Shown in pieces: positions 9,154-16,767 of a DNA stretch of 64,000 nucleotides (positions are counted from its first letter, which is position 1; every line of letters starts with the position of its first letter). Origin of the DNA: Aquibium microcysteis (GTDB lineage Bacteria > Pseudomonadota > Alphaproteobacteria > Rhizobiales > Rhizobiaceae); the NCBI RefSeq assembly GCF_014495845.1, contig NZ_CP061080.1, forward strand, positions 237,001 through 301,000. Direction: 5' to 3'. The notes beneath the pieces are model-generated. The model made no database searches. It was not told the DNA's origin and worked only from the letters and a program-made list of their open reading frames with translations. The position numbers were made by a program, and so were the translations under genes.

Positions 9154-9981
9154 ATGACCGACACGCCGACGGGCACGACCATCATCCGCGCCGAGACGCC
9201 GGTGCCCGGCATCCGGCTCCTCACGCTCGACGGCCCCGCGACGCGCAATTCGATCGGACGCGTCCAGTACGAAGCGCTGCGCGATGCGGTCCGCGAGGCT
9301 GGCAGCGACCGCGCGGTGCGCGCGGTGGTGCTGCGCGGCGAGGGCGGCTTCTTCTGTTCGGGCGGCAACGTCGCGGCCCTGCAGGAAAGCCGCCGGCAGA
9401 GCCCGGCGCAGGTCGCCCGCAACACCGATGCGCTGGCGGCCATGATCCTGTCGATCCGCGCCTGCCCGAAACCGGTGATCGCGGCCGTGGAGGGTGGCGC
9501 GGCCGGGCTCGGCGTCGCGCTCGCCCTGTCCTGCGATATGGTCGTGGCGGCCGCCGGCGCGGCCTTCACGGTGGCCTATGTGAAGATCGGCCTGACGCCC
9601 GACGGCGGAACTCTGCATTTCCTGCGCGAGGCGCTGCCGCGGCAGCTCGTGTCGGAGCTCTGCATGCTGGGACGGCCGGTCTCGGCCGAACGGCTGGATG
9701 CGGCCGGCGCGATCAACCGCATCGCGGCGGCGGGCAGCACGCTGGACGCCGCCATGGAACTCGCCGCCGCCTGCGCGGCGGGGCCGGCCGGCGCCATCGG
9801 CGTCATCAAGGCGCAGATCGAGGAGGCGCCGGGAAAGGGGCTCGCCGCGCAGATCGAGATCGAGAGCCGCGGGATCAACGCCGCGCGCTATGGCGACGAG
9901 GCAGGCGAGGGACTGGCGGCCTTCCTGGAGAAGCGGCGGCCCCGCTTCCCGAACGGCGGCACCGGGGGAGAGGGCGCATGA
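9154..9981 (+). CDS. Enoyl-CoA hydratase/isomerase family protein (275 aa)
   Basis: Crotonase-fold protein. The first oxyanion-hole segment is GEGGFFCSGGNV and the second is EGGAAGLGVALALSCDMVVA. The two catalytic glutamates of true hydratases are not both obvious; the second region reads YVKIGLTPDGGTLHFL, with Asp where hydratases often have Glu. It may therefore be an isomerase, or a hydratase-like enzyme with a different acid/base. It ends 4 bases into the next acyl-CoA dehydrogenase. Confidence 0.9.
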   Translation: MTDTPTGTTIIRAETPVPGIRLLTLDGPATRNSIGRVQYEALRDAVREAGSDRAVRAVVLRGEGGFFCSGGNVAALQESRRQSPAQVARNTDALAAMILSIRACPKPVIAAVEGGAAGLGVALALSCDMVVAAAGAAFTVAYVKIGLTPDGGTLHFLREALPRQLVSELCMLGRPVSAERLDAAGAINRIAAAGSTLDAAMELAAACAAGPAGAIGVIKAQIEEAPGKGLAAQIEIESRGINAARYGDEAGEGLAAFLEKRRPRFPNGGTGGEGA

Positions 9982-11144
9982 TCCGCGATCAGGCGAGGCT
10001 CGACGCGCTACTGGCCTACGTGCGACGCTTCGTGCGCGACGTCGCGCATCCGGCCGAAGACCGCGTGGCCGAGACGAACGCGGTGCCGGACGACATCGTC
10101 CGCGACATGGCCGCGCGCGGCTATTTCGGCTGGTCCATCCCCGAAGCCTATGGCGGGCTCGGCCTGACCACCGAGGAACTCGTCCTCGGGGCGCTCGAGC
10201 TGTCGCAATGCGCCGTCGCCTTCCGTGCCCGCGTCGGCACCAACACCGGCATCGGCTCGGAGGCGCTGGTGGCCGACGGCACCGAAGAGCAGAAGGCGGA
10301 ATACCTGCCGCGCCTGGCGACCGGCGAGGTGACGGGAAGCTTCGCCCTCACCGAGCCGGACGCCGGTTCGGACGCGAGCGCGTTGACCACCGCCGCCCGG
10401 CGCGACGGCGGCGACTACGTCCTCGACGGCCTGAAATGCTACATCACCAATGCGCCCATCGCCGGCCTGTTCACGGTGATGGCGCGGACCGATCCCGGCT
10501 CGACCGGCGCGCGGGGCGTTTCGGCCTTCATCGTCGAGCGCGACACGCCCGGCCTCACGACGTCGGCGCCCTACCGGATGATGGGCCAGGCCGGCTCGCC
10601 TGTGGGCGAGGTGCGGTTCGAGGGCGTCCGGGTTCCGGCCCGCAACCTGATCGGCGGCGTCGAAGGGCAGGGCTTCCGCACCGCCATGAAGGTGCTGAAC
10701 AAGCAGCGCATCCATCTCGCGGCGCTGTGCACGGGCCCCGCGATCCGCATGCTGGACCTCGCGATGGACCATGCCGAGCAGCGCCGACAGTCCGGCCGGG
10801 CGATCATCGACTTCCAGCTCGTCGCGGCCATGCTGGCCGATTGCCAGACCGAGATCGAGGCGGCCCGGGCGCTGATCCTGCAGACCGCGCGCGCCCGCGA
10901 CGACGGCCGCGACATCGCGCTCGAGGCCTCGATCTGCAAGTATTTCGCCTCCGAAGCCTGCGGCCGCGTGGCGGATCGCTGCGTCCAGGTGTTCGGCGGC
11001 GCGGGCTACGTCGCCGACCATGCGCCGATCGAGCGCTACTACCGCGACGTGCGGCTGTTCCGGCTCTACGAGGGGACGAGCCAGATCCACCAGCTCAACA
11101 TCGTCAGGCAGATGCGCAGGCGCCGGCAGGATGCCCGGGCGTGA
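9978..11144 (+). CDS. Acyl-CoA dehydrogenase (388 aa)
   Basis: Complete FAD-type acyl-CoA dehydrogenase. SFALTEPDAGSDASAL is the FAD/substrate-binding segment, and the C-terminal signature LYEGTSQIHQLNIVRQM contains the glutamate expected to act as catalytic base. The start at 9978 overlaps the hydratase stop (ATGA), so the frame upstream of it is not used. It is closer to ordinary short/branched-chain dehydrogenases than the pair at 1.7-3.9 kb. It likely performs a different oxidation step in the same pathway. Confidence 0.93.
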   Translation: MIRDQARLDALLAYVRRFVRDVAHPAEDRVAETNAVPDDIVRDMAARGYFGWSIPEAYGGLGLTTEELVLGALELSQCAVAFRARVGTNTGIGSEALVADGTEEQKAEYLPRLATGEVTGSFALTEPDAGSDASALTTAARRDGGDYVLDGLKCYITNAPIAGLFTVMARTDPGSTGARGVSAFIVERDTPGLTTSAPYRMMGQAGSPVGEVRFEGVRVPARNLIGGVEGQGFRTAMKVLNKQRIHLAALCTGPAIRMLDLAMDHAEQRRQSGRAIIDFQLVAAMLADCQTEIEAARALILQTARARDDGRDIALEASICKYFASEACGRVADRCVQVFGGAGYVADHAPIERYYRDVRLFRLYEGTSQIHQLNIVRQMRRRRQDARA

Positions 11145-12028
11145 ACCCTGCCGTCCACCTCGTGTCGGAGACCCCCGACCTCCTGGGCGAGAGCCCGGTC
11201 TGGGACCATCGCGCCGGCCGGCTGTTCTGGGTCGACGGGGTGGCGCGCCGCATCCATGGCCTCGACCCGGAAAGCGGCGAGCGACGGCAATGGACCGCGC
11301 CCTCGACGGTCGGCTCCATCGCGCTGGCGGGGGAGGGCAGCCTCGTCTGCGGCCTGGCTGACGGCATCTGGATGCTCGATCTGGCGCGCGGCACGTTCGA
11401 CCCGCTGTTCAGGCCCGATCCGCCGGACCCCGCGATCCGCTTCAACGACGGCAAGACCGACCGCCAGGGCCGCTTCCTGTGCGGATCGATGGGCGTCCAT
11501 GCCGAACCGCTCGGCACGTTGTGGCGCGTCGGCGAGACGGGCCGCGCGCAGGCGCTCGTCGGCGGCATCCGCATCTCCAACGCGCTCTGCTTCAGCCCCG
11601 ACGGCCGCGTCCTCTACTTCGCCGACAGCCTGGAACGCAGGATCCGCGCCTATTCCTACGGCGCTGACGGGGCGGCTGTCGGCGAGGCACGGGTGTTCGC
11701 CGACACGGCGGAATGGAATTCGGGACCGGACGGCGCGACGGTGGATGCGGAAGGCTGCGTCTGGACCTGCCTGATCCGCGCCGGCCTGATCGCCCGCTTC
11801 ACGCCGCAGGGCGTGCTCGACCGGCTGATCGATGCGCCGACGGACCTGCCGTCCAGCCTCGCCTTCGGCGGATCCGGCCTCGAGACGCTGTTCGTGACGT
11901 CGATCCGCGATTCGGGCTCGGGCCGGGCGGTCTCCACCCACCCGCGCGGCGGCTGCCTGCATGCGCTGACCGGCCTCGGCGTGCGCGGCATCGCCGAGAC
12001 GCCGTTCCGACGGGTCGCGAACCCCTGA
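11141..12028 (+). CDS. SMP-30/gluconolactonase family protein (295 aa)
   Basis: Six-bladed propeller lactonase of normal length starting at GTG, which overlaps the dehydrogenase stop by 4 bases. Metal-site landmarks are LGESPVWD (Glu near residue 15), IRFNDGKTDRQGRFLCG (Asn/Asp pair), ISNALCFSPDG and WNSGPDGATVDAEG. These proteins hydrolyse lactones with a divalent metal in the propeller channel. It is the last gene of the catabolic operon and may open a lactone formed in the pathway, or serve sugar-acid metabolism. Confidence 0.92.
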   Translation: MNPAVHLVSETPDLLGESPVWDHRAGRLFWVDGVARRIHGLDPESGERRQWTAPSTVGSIALAGEGSLVCGLADGIWMLDLARGTFDPLFRPDPPDPAIRFNDGKTDRQGRFLCGSMGVHAEPLGTLWRVGETGRAQALVGGIRISNALCFSPDGRVLYFADSLERRIRAYSYGADGAAVGEARVFADTAEWNSGPDGATVDAEGCVWTCLIRAGLIARFTPQGVLDRLIDAPTDLPSSLAFGGSGLETLFVTSIRDSGSGRAVSTHPRGGCLHALTGLGVRGIAETPFRRVANP

Positions 12029-12197
12029 GGGCAGCGGGCCGGCGCGGTATGCGTCTGGCTCCCGATGGAAGGCGATGGCGGCAGCCCGTCGCGAGCCCGG
12101 CCCCCGTATCCGACCCCGCCCGCAGCAACAGCCGGCCTGTCGACGTCGCGGCGATCATGGGAGACATGGACCCGTCGGCCCGAGGCGTCGGGGGGAA

Positions 12198-12245
12198 TGG
12201 TGGGCGATGAGAGACTCGAACTCCCGACATCTTCGGTGTAAACGA
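12198..12245 (-). other. Attachment site: detached 3' part of tRNA-Val(TAC)
   Basis: Read on the minus strand, this is a tRNA 3' part. It has the anticodon loop TTTACAC, the 3' anticodon stem CGAAG, the variable loop, the T arm around GTTCGAGTC, the acceptor strand ATCGCCC, discriminator A and CCA. Sequence 5' of 12245 no longer pairs with the anticodon stem beyond three pairs, and no D arm follows, so the tRNA is incomplete. A recombinase gene begins about 100 bases away. This is the normal footprint left when an integrative element inserts in the 3' part of a tRNA gene. The intact tRNA-Val should mark the other end. Confidence 0.85.
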
Positions 12246-12290
12246 GTGTCGCTTTAGGCAAATAACTGATTTTACTTCATCTTTTCCGGC

Positions 12291-12320
12291 GTTTGTTCCC
12301 GTTCGTTCCCGTTAATCCCT
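12291..12320. repeat. Three tandem 10-bp repeats, likely integrase arm sites
   Basis: Three consecutive 10-base units, GTTTGTTCCC, GTTCGTTCCC and GTTAATCCCT, lie between the tRNA-Val remnant and the recombinase stop. Short direct repeats at this place usually are arm-type binding sites of tyrosine recombinases. The assignment is by position only. Confidence 0.5.
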
Positions 12321-12349
12321 GTTGTTTTCGTGGGAAAACGTGGCGGCGT

Positions 12350-13855
12350 TCACGCTTCAGCTGCTTCCCCGACACCTAGTACCTCGCCCCAGTTCTTGGA
12401 GCGGGCTGCGCGCTTCACCTGCTCCCGCAGGACGACCAGTCCCGCGTCGGGCGTGCCGTCGAGGACGGTGAACGCCATGCTTGGGGCATCGGCTACGTCC
12501 AGCAGGTCGCGGATGCCCTGCCGCGCCTCGGCTGCGACCGCCGGGCTGTTGGACGTGGTCTGGCGCTGCGGCGAGCCCTCCTTCTGCCGACGCGAGCGCG
12601 GCCGGCCCGCCGTGCCTCTGGTCATGGCCTCGCCGACCCCGCCGTGGTGGTCAGGATGATTCTGTCCGTAGACCCTCCTGATTGTACGCTCGTCCGTCGA
12701 GAGGTAGTCCGCGATCTCGTGCATCGGCACGCCGGCGACGCAAAGCCATGTCGCGCAGGTATGCTTCAGAGCGTGGATGTTCAGCCCCTTCCGCTCGGCA
12801 TCGTCCGGGATCATTTCCTTGAGATGGCGGAAGTACGAGTTTTCGATCGGCTCCGGTTCCTTGTTGCCGCCCTTCGTCGTCGGCCGCTCGATCAGGTAGA
12901 TCGCTCCCATTCGGTGCCAGCGGCGGCAGTGCGCAAGGATGCGGTCCGGAAGCCGGAGCGGGTTGGCCCTCTTGTTGTCGGGGACCATCTCCTTGTCCCA
13001 CGAGCGGTAGTAGATGCCGTTCTCGAGATCGATCCAGGGATGCCCCTCCATCTTGACGAAGGTGGTCTGCTCCATGCGGTCCTTGCGGGTCCCGGTGGCA
13101 GCTCCGAAAAGAGCGAACCGGGCGACGTGCCGCCGCGGCCGGGCATTGGTGACGACGGTCTTGCCCCGGTTCTCCGGACGGGAACGCTTGCCGGAGTGGG
13201 TGTACGTGCCGCGCTTTCGGTAGGCCGTCCAGACGAACTCCGCCAGCTGGGAGCGCGTGAAGAAGCGGAACCGGGACTTGGGGGCCGGAGGGTACCAGAA
13301 ACTGACGACGGCCTGCTCCATCTCCTCGTCGTCCATCGCGAGGTGGACCGCGGCGCTCAGGTCCTGCAGATGCCGGAGCGCCGTTGAGGGGGTGTGCCGC
13401 GCGGCGTAGGCCTTACAGGACTTCTTGTTGATCTCGGACACCATCTTCGCCCCCCAGAACTCCAGCAGGGCTTCTATGCGGTTGAGGAAGTCCCTGTGCT
13501 GCTTGCGCTTGCCCCTGGGGTTTTCGTTGGTCGGCAGGTAGCGCGGCTCGGTCTCGACGCTGTAGTAGGCCAGCACGTCGGCGATCGGCATTTGCCACGC
13601 CGGGGTGTGCTTCGGCGGCCCACTGGTCAGGTCTTCGGCGTACTTCTTCGCGATGTAAACGCGGCGCGCTCCCTCAGCCGCCTCACGGTCTCCCTCGCCA
13701 AGTCCGCGGAGGTCGAACCCCCAGGCGAGGTCGTGGGTGACCTGTCGGCCGTCGTCGTAGACGAACCAGTAGCCCCGGCTCTCGAGCTTGCCGTTCTTGT
13801 CGTAACGGGCCTTCCGGAATTTGAGCTTGGGGTCGGGGTTCTTTGGTCTCGGCAC
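12350..13855 (-). CDS. int: Tyrosine recombinase/integrase of a tRNA-Val-targeted element (501 aa)
   Basis: The C-terminal catalytic domain shows Arg257 in GAATGTRKDR, His361-x-x-Lys364 in IHALKHTCATWL and the nucleophile Tyr396 in IRRVYGQNHPDH. Most family members have Arg in place of Lys364. An N-terminal arm-binding part and a core-binding helical domain precede it. The start is GTG, placed inside the frame of the upstream small gene. Its stop lies about 105 bases from the tRNA-Val attachment remnant, which identifies the target. It should catalyse integration and, with the partner protein, excision. Confidence 0.92.
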   Translation of the reverse strand: MPRPKNPDPKLKFRKARYDKNGKLESRGYWFVYDDGRQVTHDLAWGFDLRGLGEGDREAAEGARRVYIAKKYAEDLTSGPPKHTPAWQMPIADVLAYYSVETEPRYLPTNENPRGKRKQHRDFLNRIEALLEFWGAKMVSEINKKSCKAYAARHTPSTALRHLQDLSAAVHLAMDDEEMEQAVVSFWYPPAPKSRFRFFTRSQLAEFVWTAYRKRGTYTHSGKRSRPENRGKTVVTNARPRRHVARFALFGAATGTRKDRMEQTTFVKMEGHPWIDLENGIYYRSWDKEMVPDNKRANPLRLPDRILAHCRRWHRMGAIYLIERPTTKGGNKEPEPIENSYFRHLKEMIPDDAERKGLNIHALKHTCATWLCVAGVPMHEIADYLSTDERTIRRVYGQNHPDHHGGVGEAMTRGTAGRPRSRRQKEGSPQRQTTSNSPAVAAEARQGIRDLLDVADAPSMAFTVLDGTPDAGLVVLREQVKRAARSKNWGEVLGVGEAAEA

Positions 13856-14205
13856 TTTTCAAGCCACTCCCTGATCTGGCGACGCGTCACGTAGAGGTTC
13901 TTCGAGTTGGGGCGGACGCACTGCAGCGCCCCCCGGTCTATGGCGGTCCGAAGCGTCTTCACCGTGAAGGCTTCGGAGGGCGACCTTAGATCAGGTGAGA
14001 TCGTATAGGAGCCCCCGAGTTCCGGCAGGCGCACAGCCTGCTCCAGCGTCAGCGGCGCTTCGTCGTGCAGGTCGGCCGGCAGCGCGCCGGTCGCATGCCG
14101 CTCGAGATCGGCGATGGTCTCGTCCATGCTGACGAGCACGTCCACGCCGTCGAGCATGAGCATCTCGAATTCCAGCTCGGCGGTGATGTCCAGTTGCTTC
14201 TTCAT
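13627..14205 (-). CDS. Excisionase-like DNA-binding protein overlapping the integrase start (up to 192 aa)
   Basis: Starts MKKQLDITAELEFEMLMLDG. A winged/MerR-like DNA-binding segment (AFTVKTLRTAIDRGALQCVR ... LYVTRRQIREWLEKC) occupies residues about 75-115, typical of excisionase-type proteins next to integrases. The frame has no stop until 13627 and runs 229 bases over the integrase gene in another frame. The overlapping part (Ser/Thr/Arg-rich) looks like shadow coding. Either the protein truly has this odd tail, or a frameshift near the GTG of the integrase makes a fusion. Only residues 1-117 are convincing. Confidence 0.6.
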   Translation of the reverse strand: MKKQLDITAELEFEMLMLDGVDVLVSMDETIADLERHATGALPADLHDEAPLTLEQAVRLPELGGSYTISPDLRSPSEAFTVKTLRTAIDRGALQCVRPNSKNLYVTRRQIREWLEKCRDQRTPTPSSNSGRPVTTRTASSRAGATGSSTTTADRSPTTSPGGSTSADLARETVRRLRERAAFTSRRSTPKT

Positions 14206-14408
14206 AGCGTCCCCACGCCCCGCGAGACGCACGCGCCCCGGAGTCGGCATAGCCTGCGGCCCGTTAGGGCCCGGTTGTGTGATTGATTAAAATGCCGCCG
14301 ATGCGCGGCCCGGCGGTGCCGGGTGGGACTACCCCATCAAGCTGCAGCGCAGCCTCAGGATGTCGGGGAGCCGAATATCAGGAAGGTGCCGAGGGGGCAA
14401 ACAAAATA

Positions 14409-14428
14409 GGGAGGCCCGAGGACCTCCC
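14409..14428 (-). terminator. Rho-independent terminator, leftward
   Basis: Stem GGGAGG/CCTCCC with an 8-base loop; read on the minus strand it is followed by TATTTTGTTT. It would end a transcript from the tRNA-like sequence at 14562-14631. Confidence 0.6.
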
Positions 14429-14561
14429 TGCTGGCACCTAGGGTGCGGCCTGGACCCCGGAGGCGTTCCGGAGCCAGTTGCGCCCGCAGGCGCGGCTGGC
14501 CGGGCTGATCAGGCCCGTGGCTCCTTGATGTGGCGTCCGGATGATGACGTCAAGAAGAGGA

Positions 14562-14631
14562 TGGGTTCGGCACGAATTTGAACCGTGCGTCTTCAGCCCG
14601 AAGCGCTGTCCTGCCACTAGACGACAGACCC
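14562..14631 (-). tRNA. tRNA-like sequence, degenerate; isotype unclear
   Basis: On the minus strand the sequence starts GGGTCTG and has a good D arm (GTCT, loop AGTGGCA, GGAC) like tRNA-Glu/Gln genes. The T arm is plausible (CACGG, loop TTCAAAT, TCGTG), and the acceptor strand ends in GAACCC, pairing with one mismatch. The anticodon arm folds as a long stem with a bulge and a 5-base loop, not the normal 5+7 layout, so no anticodon can be assigned. A terminator follows 130 bases downstream. It may be a decayed tRNA or an element-encoded tRNA-like RNA. Confidence 0.4.
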
Positions 14632-15087
14632 AAGATGACCGCGCCGGATGCCACTTCTGGACCTCTTCGCCATTGATCGTTTTGAGACCTGCGCATCCAG
14701 GAAACTCCGGGTGACTACTTTCCCTGTTTGCAGGGGCGTGAGGAGGCCGTTCCAACCTCGCGGTAACGACATGTTGCGCTGCCGGCACGAAAACAATTGT
14801 TATTAGGTAGCAACCGCCACCAACCTTTCATCTCCGCAGCCAATAGTCCGCAGTGGGGTGGTAAACGGATTATCCGGTTCTGGCACCTACGTTGGGAAAG
14901 CTGCCCTTCATAGGATCAACCAGCTCCGACGGAATGCGCCCTCAATGCGGTGGTGGCAGCAAGGTGCTTTGCCCCCGACGCGGACGCTGGAGCCACATCA
15001 ACAATGGGGAGCAATAGCCCCGACTTCGAATAACCAAATGGAGCCTGTCAGGTCCAGTCGGCCGCCGGGCCGTTGCGCGGGAAGGGC
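14632..15087. other. Intergenic region without recognisable gene
   Basis: Lies between the tRNA-like sequence and the DUF305 gene. It includes a locally AT-richer patch near 14785-14810 (ACGAAAACAATTGTTATTAGG). Short open frames occur but none resembles a protein family or has a good ribosome site. It may hold part of the boundary between the recombination module and the copper cargo. Confidence 0.5.
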
Positions 15088-15585
15088 TCAGCGCAGCCGC
15101 GCCGCGATCGCCTCCATCTGGTCGATCTCTTCGCGCTGCGCTTTGGTGATCTCGTCGCAGAGCGTCACGAGTTCCGGATCAGAAAGGCTGGCCTCCCGGC
15201 ACATGAGGATTGCGCCGGAATGATGCGGGATCATCGAGGCGATGAACTGGCGGTCGTCGATCAAGGCCTGCGCTCGCGTCGCCCAGAAGGAGCCTGCCGT
15301 AAGGAGCGCGAAGGCGACGTAGAGCGCGACGTTCGCCTGTCGGTTGGGGAACATGCCGGGCATGGTCGCCAGCATGAAGATGCCCATTGGCGCCCACATG
15401 GTCACCGCCATGTAGAACATGTTGAGGTTGTTCCTGAAGTCGCCCATGCCGTCGATCATCGTGAACATCACGACGTACATGACGACGAGCCCGAGGATCA
15501 TGTTCACCCAGAACATGAAGTAGGGGCGGCCGTGGCCGCGGCTTTCGTGTTTCCGGTGATCGTGCTCCATCTCAGTCTTCTCCAT
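15088..15585 (-). CDS. Membrane-anchored DUF305 protein (165 aa)
   Basis: The N-terminus is His-rich (HDHRKHESRGHGR), followed by three hydrophobic segments (MILGLVVMYVVMF, MAVTMWAPMGIFMLATM, VALYVAFALLTAGSFW). The C-terminal DUF305 domain has the IASMIPHHSGAILMCREA signature and a charged helix. DUF305 domains are ferritin-like bundles found in copper-handling loci (CopM-like). This is the last gene of the leftward operon copZ - glutaredoxin/MauE - DUF305, only 1 base after the preceding gene. It probably binds metal on the periplasmic side. Confidence 0.85.
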   Translation of the reverse strand: MEKTEMEHDHRKHESRGHGRPYFMFWVNMILGLVVMYVVMFTMIDGMGDFRNNLNMFYMAVTMWAPMGIFMLATMPGMFPNRQANVALYVAFALLTAGSFWATRAQALIDDRQFIASMIPHHSGAILMCREASLSDPELVTLCDEITKAQREEIDQMEAIAARLR

Positions 15586-15586
15586 G

Positions 15587-16348
15587 TCAGTGCCCCAGGC
15601 CCGCGGGCTTGAGGATCATCCAGATGGCCATGCCGACCATCAGCAGGTTTTCGGTCAGCGACACGAACCCGAGGGGAACGTTGCTGTCGCCGCCGACGCA
15701 GGCGCACTTCAGTTCGCGCTTGTCGACATAGACGGCCTTGAAGACCGACACCGCGCCGATGCCGCCGATGAAGAGCGCGACCGGGACCGATACCCACATC
15801 ATCGCGCCGGAGACCATGAGCACGCCTGCGAACCCCTCGGCGAAAGGGTAGACCCGTCCGTAGGGAACCCAGCGCTGCGCAAGCAGATCGTAGTTGAGGA
15901 ACATCGTCGCGAAGCCGTCGACGTCCTTCAGCTTCTGGAGTGCGAGCAGACACATGGCGAAGGCCACGAACCACTCTGCGGCAGCCACGGTCAGGACGCT
16001 GCCGTATACCGACCAACTGGCTGCCAGGGCCATGGCAAGCGCCATGCCAAAGAGCGCGATGACGGGCGTGTAGGTGACGGCGTCCTTGTCCTTGACCTCC
16101 TTGCCGAGCCAGGCCCGCAGGTCGTCGTAACCTCCGACGCGTCTGCCGCCGATGAAGGTCTGCGGCGTGGTGTCCACCTTGTGCTCGGCCTTGAAGGCGT
16201 CGGTCTCGGCGCGGGACGTCAGGTGATGGTCCTCGACCTCGAATCCTTCCCGCTTCAGGAGGTCGAGCGCCTTGAGGCCCCAGGGGCAGGTGTGCTCGGG
16301 GGTGACCATCCGGTAGAGTTCGGCCTTGCGTGCGGCAGCGGACGACAT
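15587..16348 (-). CDS. Glutaredoxin-MauE/DoxX-like membrane fusion (253 aa)
   Basis: Residues 1-85 are a glutaredoxin-like domain with HTCPWGLKALDLLKREG, TTPQTFIGGRRVGGYDDL and a single-cysteine CPWG motif. The remainder has four to five hydrophobic helices of MauE/DoxX type, with a C-terminal CACVGG motif between helices. MauE-like proteins support disulphide chemistry of periplasmic proteins. Here the fusion could pass electrons across the membrane to copper proteins (inference). The gene lies between copZ and a DUF305 gene in a CueR-type operon. Confidence 0.85.
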   Translation of the reverse strand: MSSAAARKAELYRMVTPEHTCPWGLKALDLLKREGFEVEDHHLTSRAETDAFKAEHKVDTTPQTFIGGRRVGGYDDLRAWLGKEVKDKDAVTYTPVIALFGMALAMALAASWSVYGSVLTVAAAEWFVAFAMCLLALQKLKDVDGFATMFLNYDLLAQRWVPYGRVYPFAEGFAGVLMVSGAMMWVSVPVALFIGGIGAVSVFKAVYVDKRELKCACVGGDSNVPLGFVSLTENLLMVGMAIWMILKPAGLGH

Positions 16349-16414
16349 TCAGGTATCCTTTCATGTTGAAACCGTCCCGCCCCGGATGTTGTTCCGGGCG
16401 GGACGGGGCGGCGG

Positions 16415-16609
16415 TCACGCCGCTGACGCGGGGTAGCCGGCGTCGGCGAGCGCCCTGGAGATGGAGTCGGTCGATGCGGAGGATTCGACCGTTACCGTCT
16501 TCGTGACGGGATCGGCGTCGACCCTCGCTTTCGGGTCGACGCTTTCGACGGCCTTCGTGACGCTCCGGGCGCAGCCGCCGCAGGTCATGTTCTCGATGTG
16601 GAATCGCAT
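16415..16609 (-). CDS. copZ: CopZ-like copper chaperone with HMA domain (64 aa)
   Basis: A single heavy-metal-associated domain. [20 protein letters not shown] contains the MTCxxC Cu(I) site. The start at 16609 is supported by AGGAGACCC just upstream and by the domain start, so the longer open frame is not used. It would carry Cu(I) in the cytoplasm to the ATPases or to CueR. It is the first gene of the leftward operon, about 35 bases from a CueR-type promoter. Confidence 0.92.
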   Translation of the reverse strand: MRFHIENMTCGGCARSVTKAVESVDPKARVDADPVTKTVTVESSASTDSISRALADAGYPASAA

Positions 16610-16643
16610 CCGGGTCTCCTTCGTGGTTTGAGCGGATGCGCCC

Positions 16644-16674
16644 TTCATCCGCCTTCCAGTCTCTGGAAGGTCAA
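16644..16674 (-). promoter_or_regulatory. CueR-type promoter for copZ operon
   Basis: Minus strand: -35 TTGACC (16674-16669), a 19-base spacer filled by the dyad TTCCAG/CTGGAAGG, and a weak -10 GATGAA. An over-long 19-base spacer with this dyad is the hallmark of MerR-family copper promoters. Confidence 0.8.
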
Positions 16675-16699
16675 GCGGCTTTTTTTCATCGCCTTGACC

Positions 16700-16730
16700 T
16701 TGACCCTCCAGAGGCTGGAAGGCCCATCTG
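16700..16730 (+). promoter_or_regulatory. CueR-type promoter for copA (first ATPase)
   Basis: Plus strand: -35 TTGACC at 16700-16705, 19-base spacer with dyad CTCCAG-AGG-CTGGAAG, -10 CATCTG at 16725-16730. It lies back to back with the copZ promoter, the two -35 boxes being 25 bases apart. Confidence 0.8.
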
Positions 16731-16767
16731 TCGCGGCGACAACGGAATCCGACCTGAAGGAACATCG

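Noticed and set aside
8121..9977. Long N-terminal extension of the acyl-CoA dehydrogenase frame
   Set aside because: The frame covers the CoA transferase and hydratase genes; the real start is 9978, coupled to the hydratase stop.
14858..15223. 121-codon plus-strand frame
   Set aside because: Overlaps the DUF305 gene end on the other strand, no ribosome site, no family likeness.
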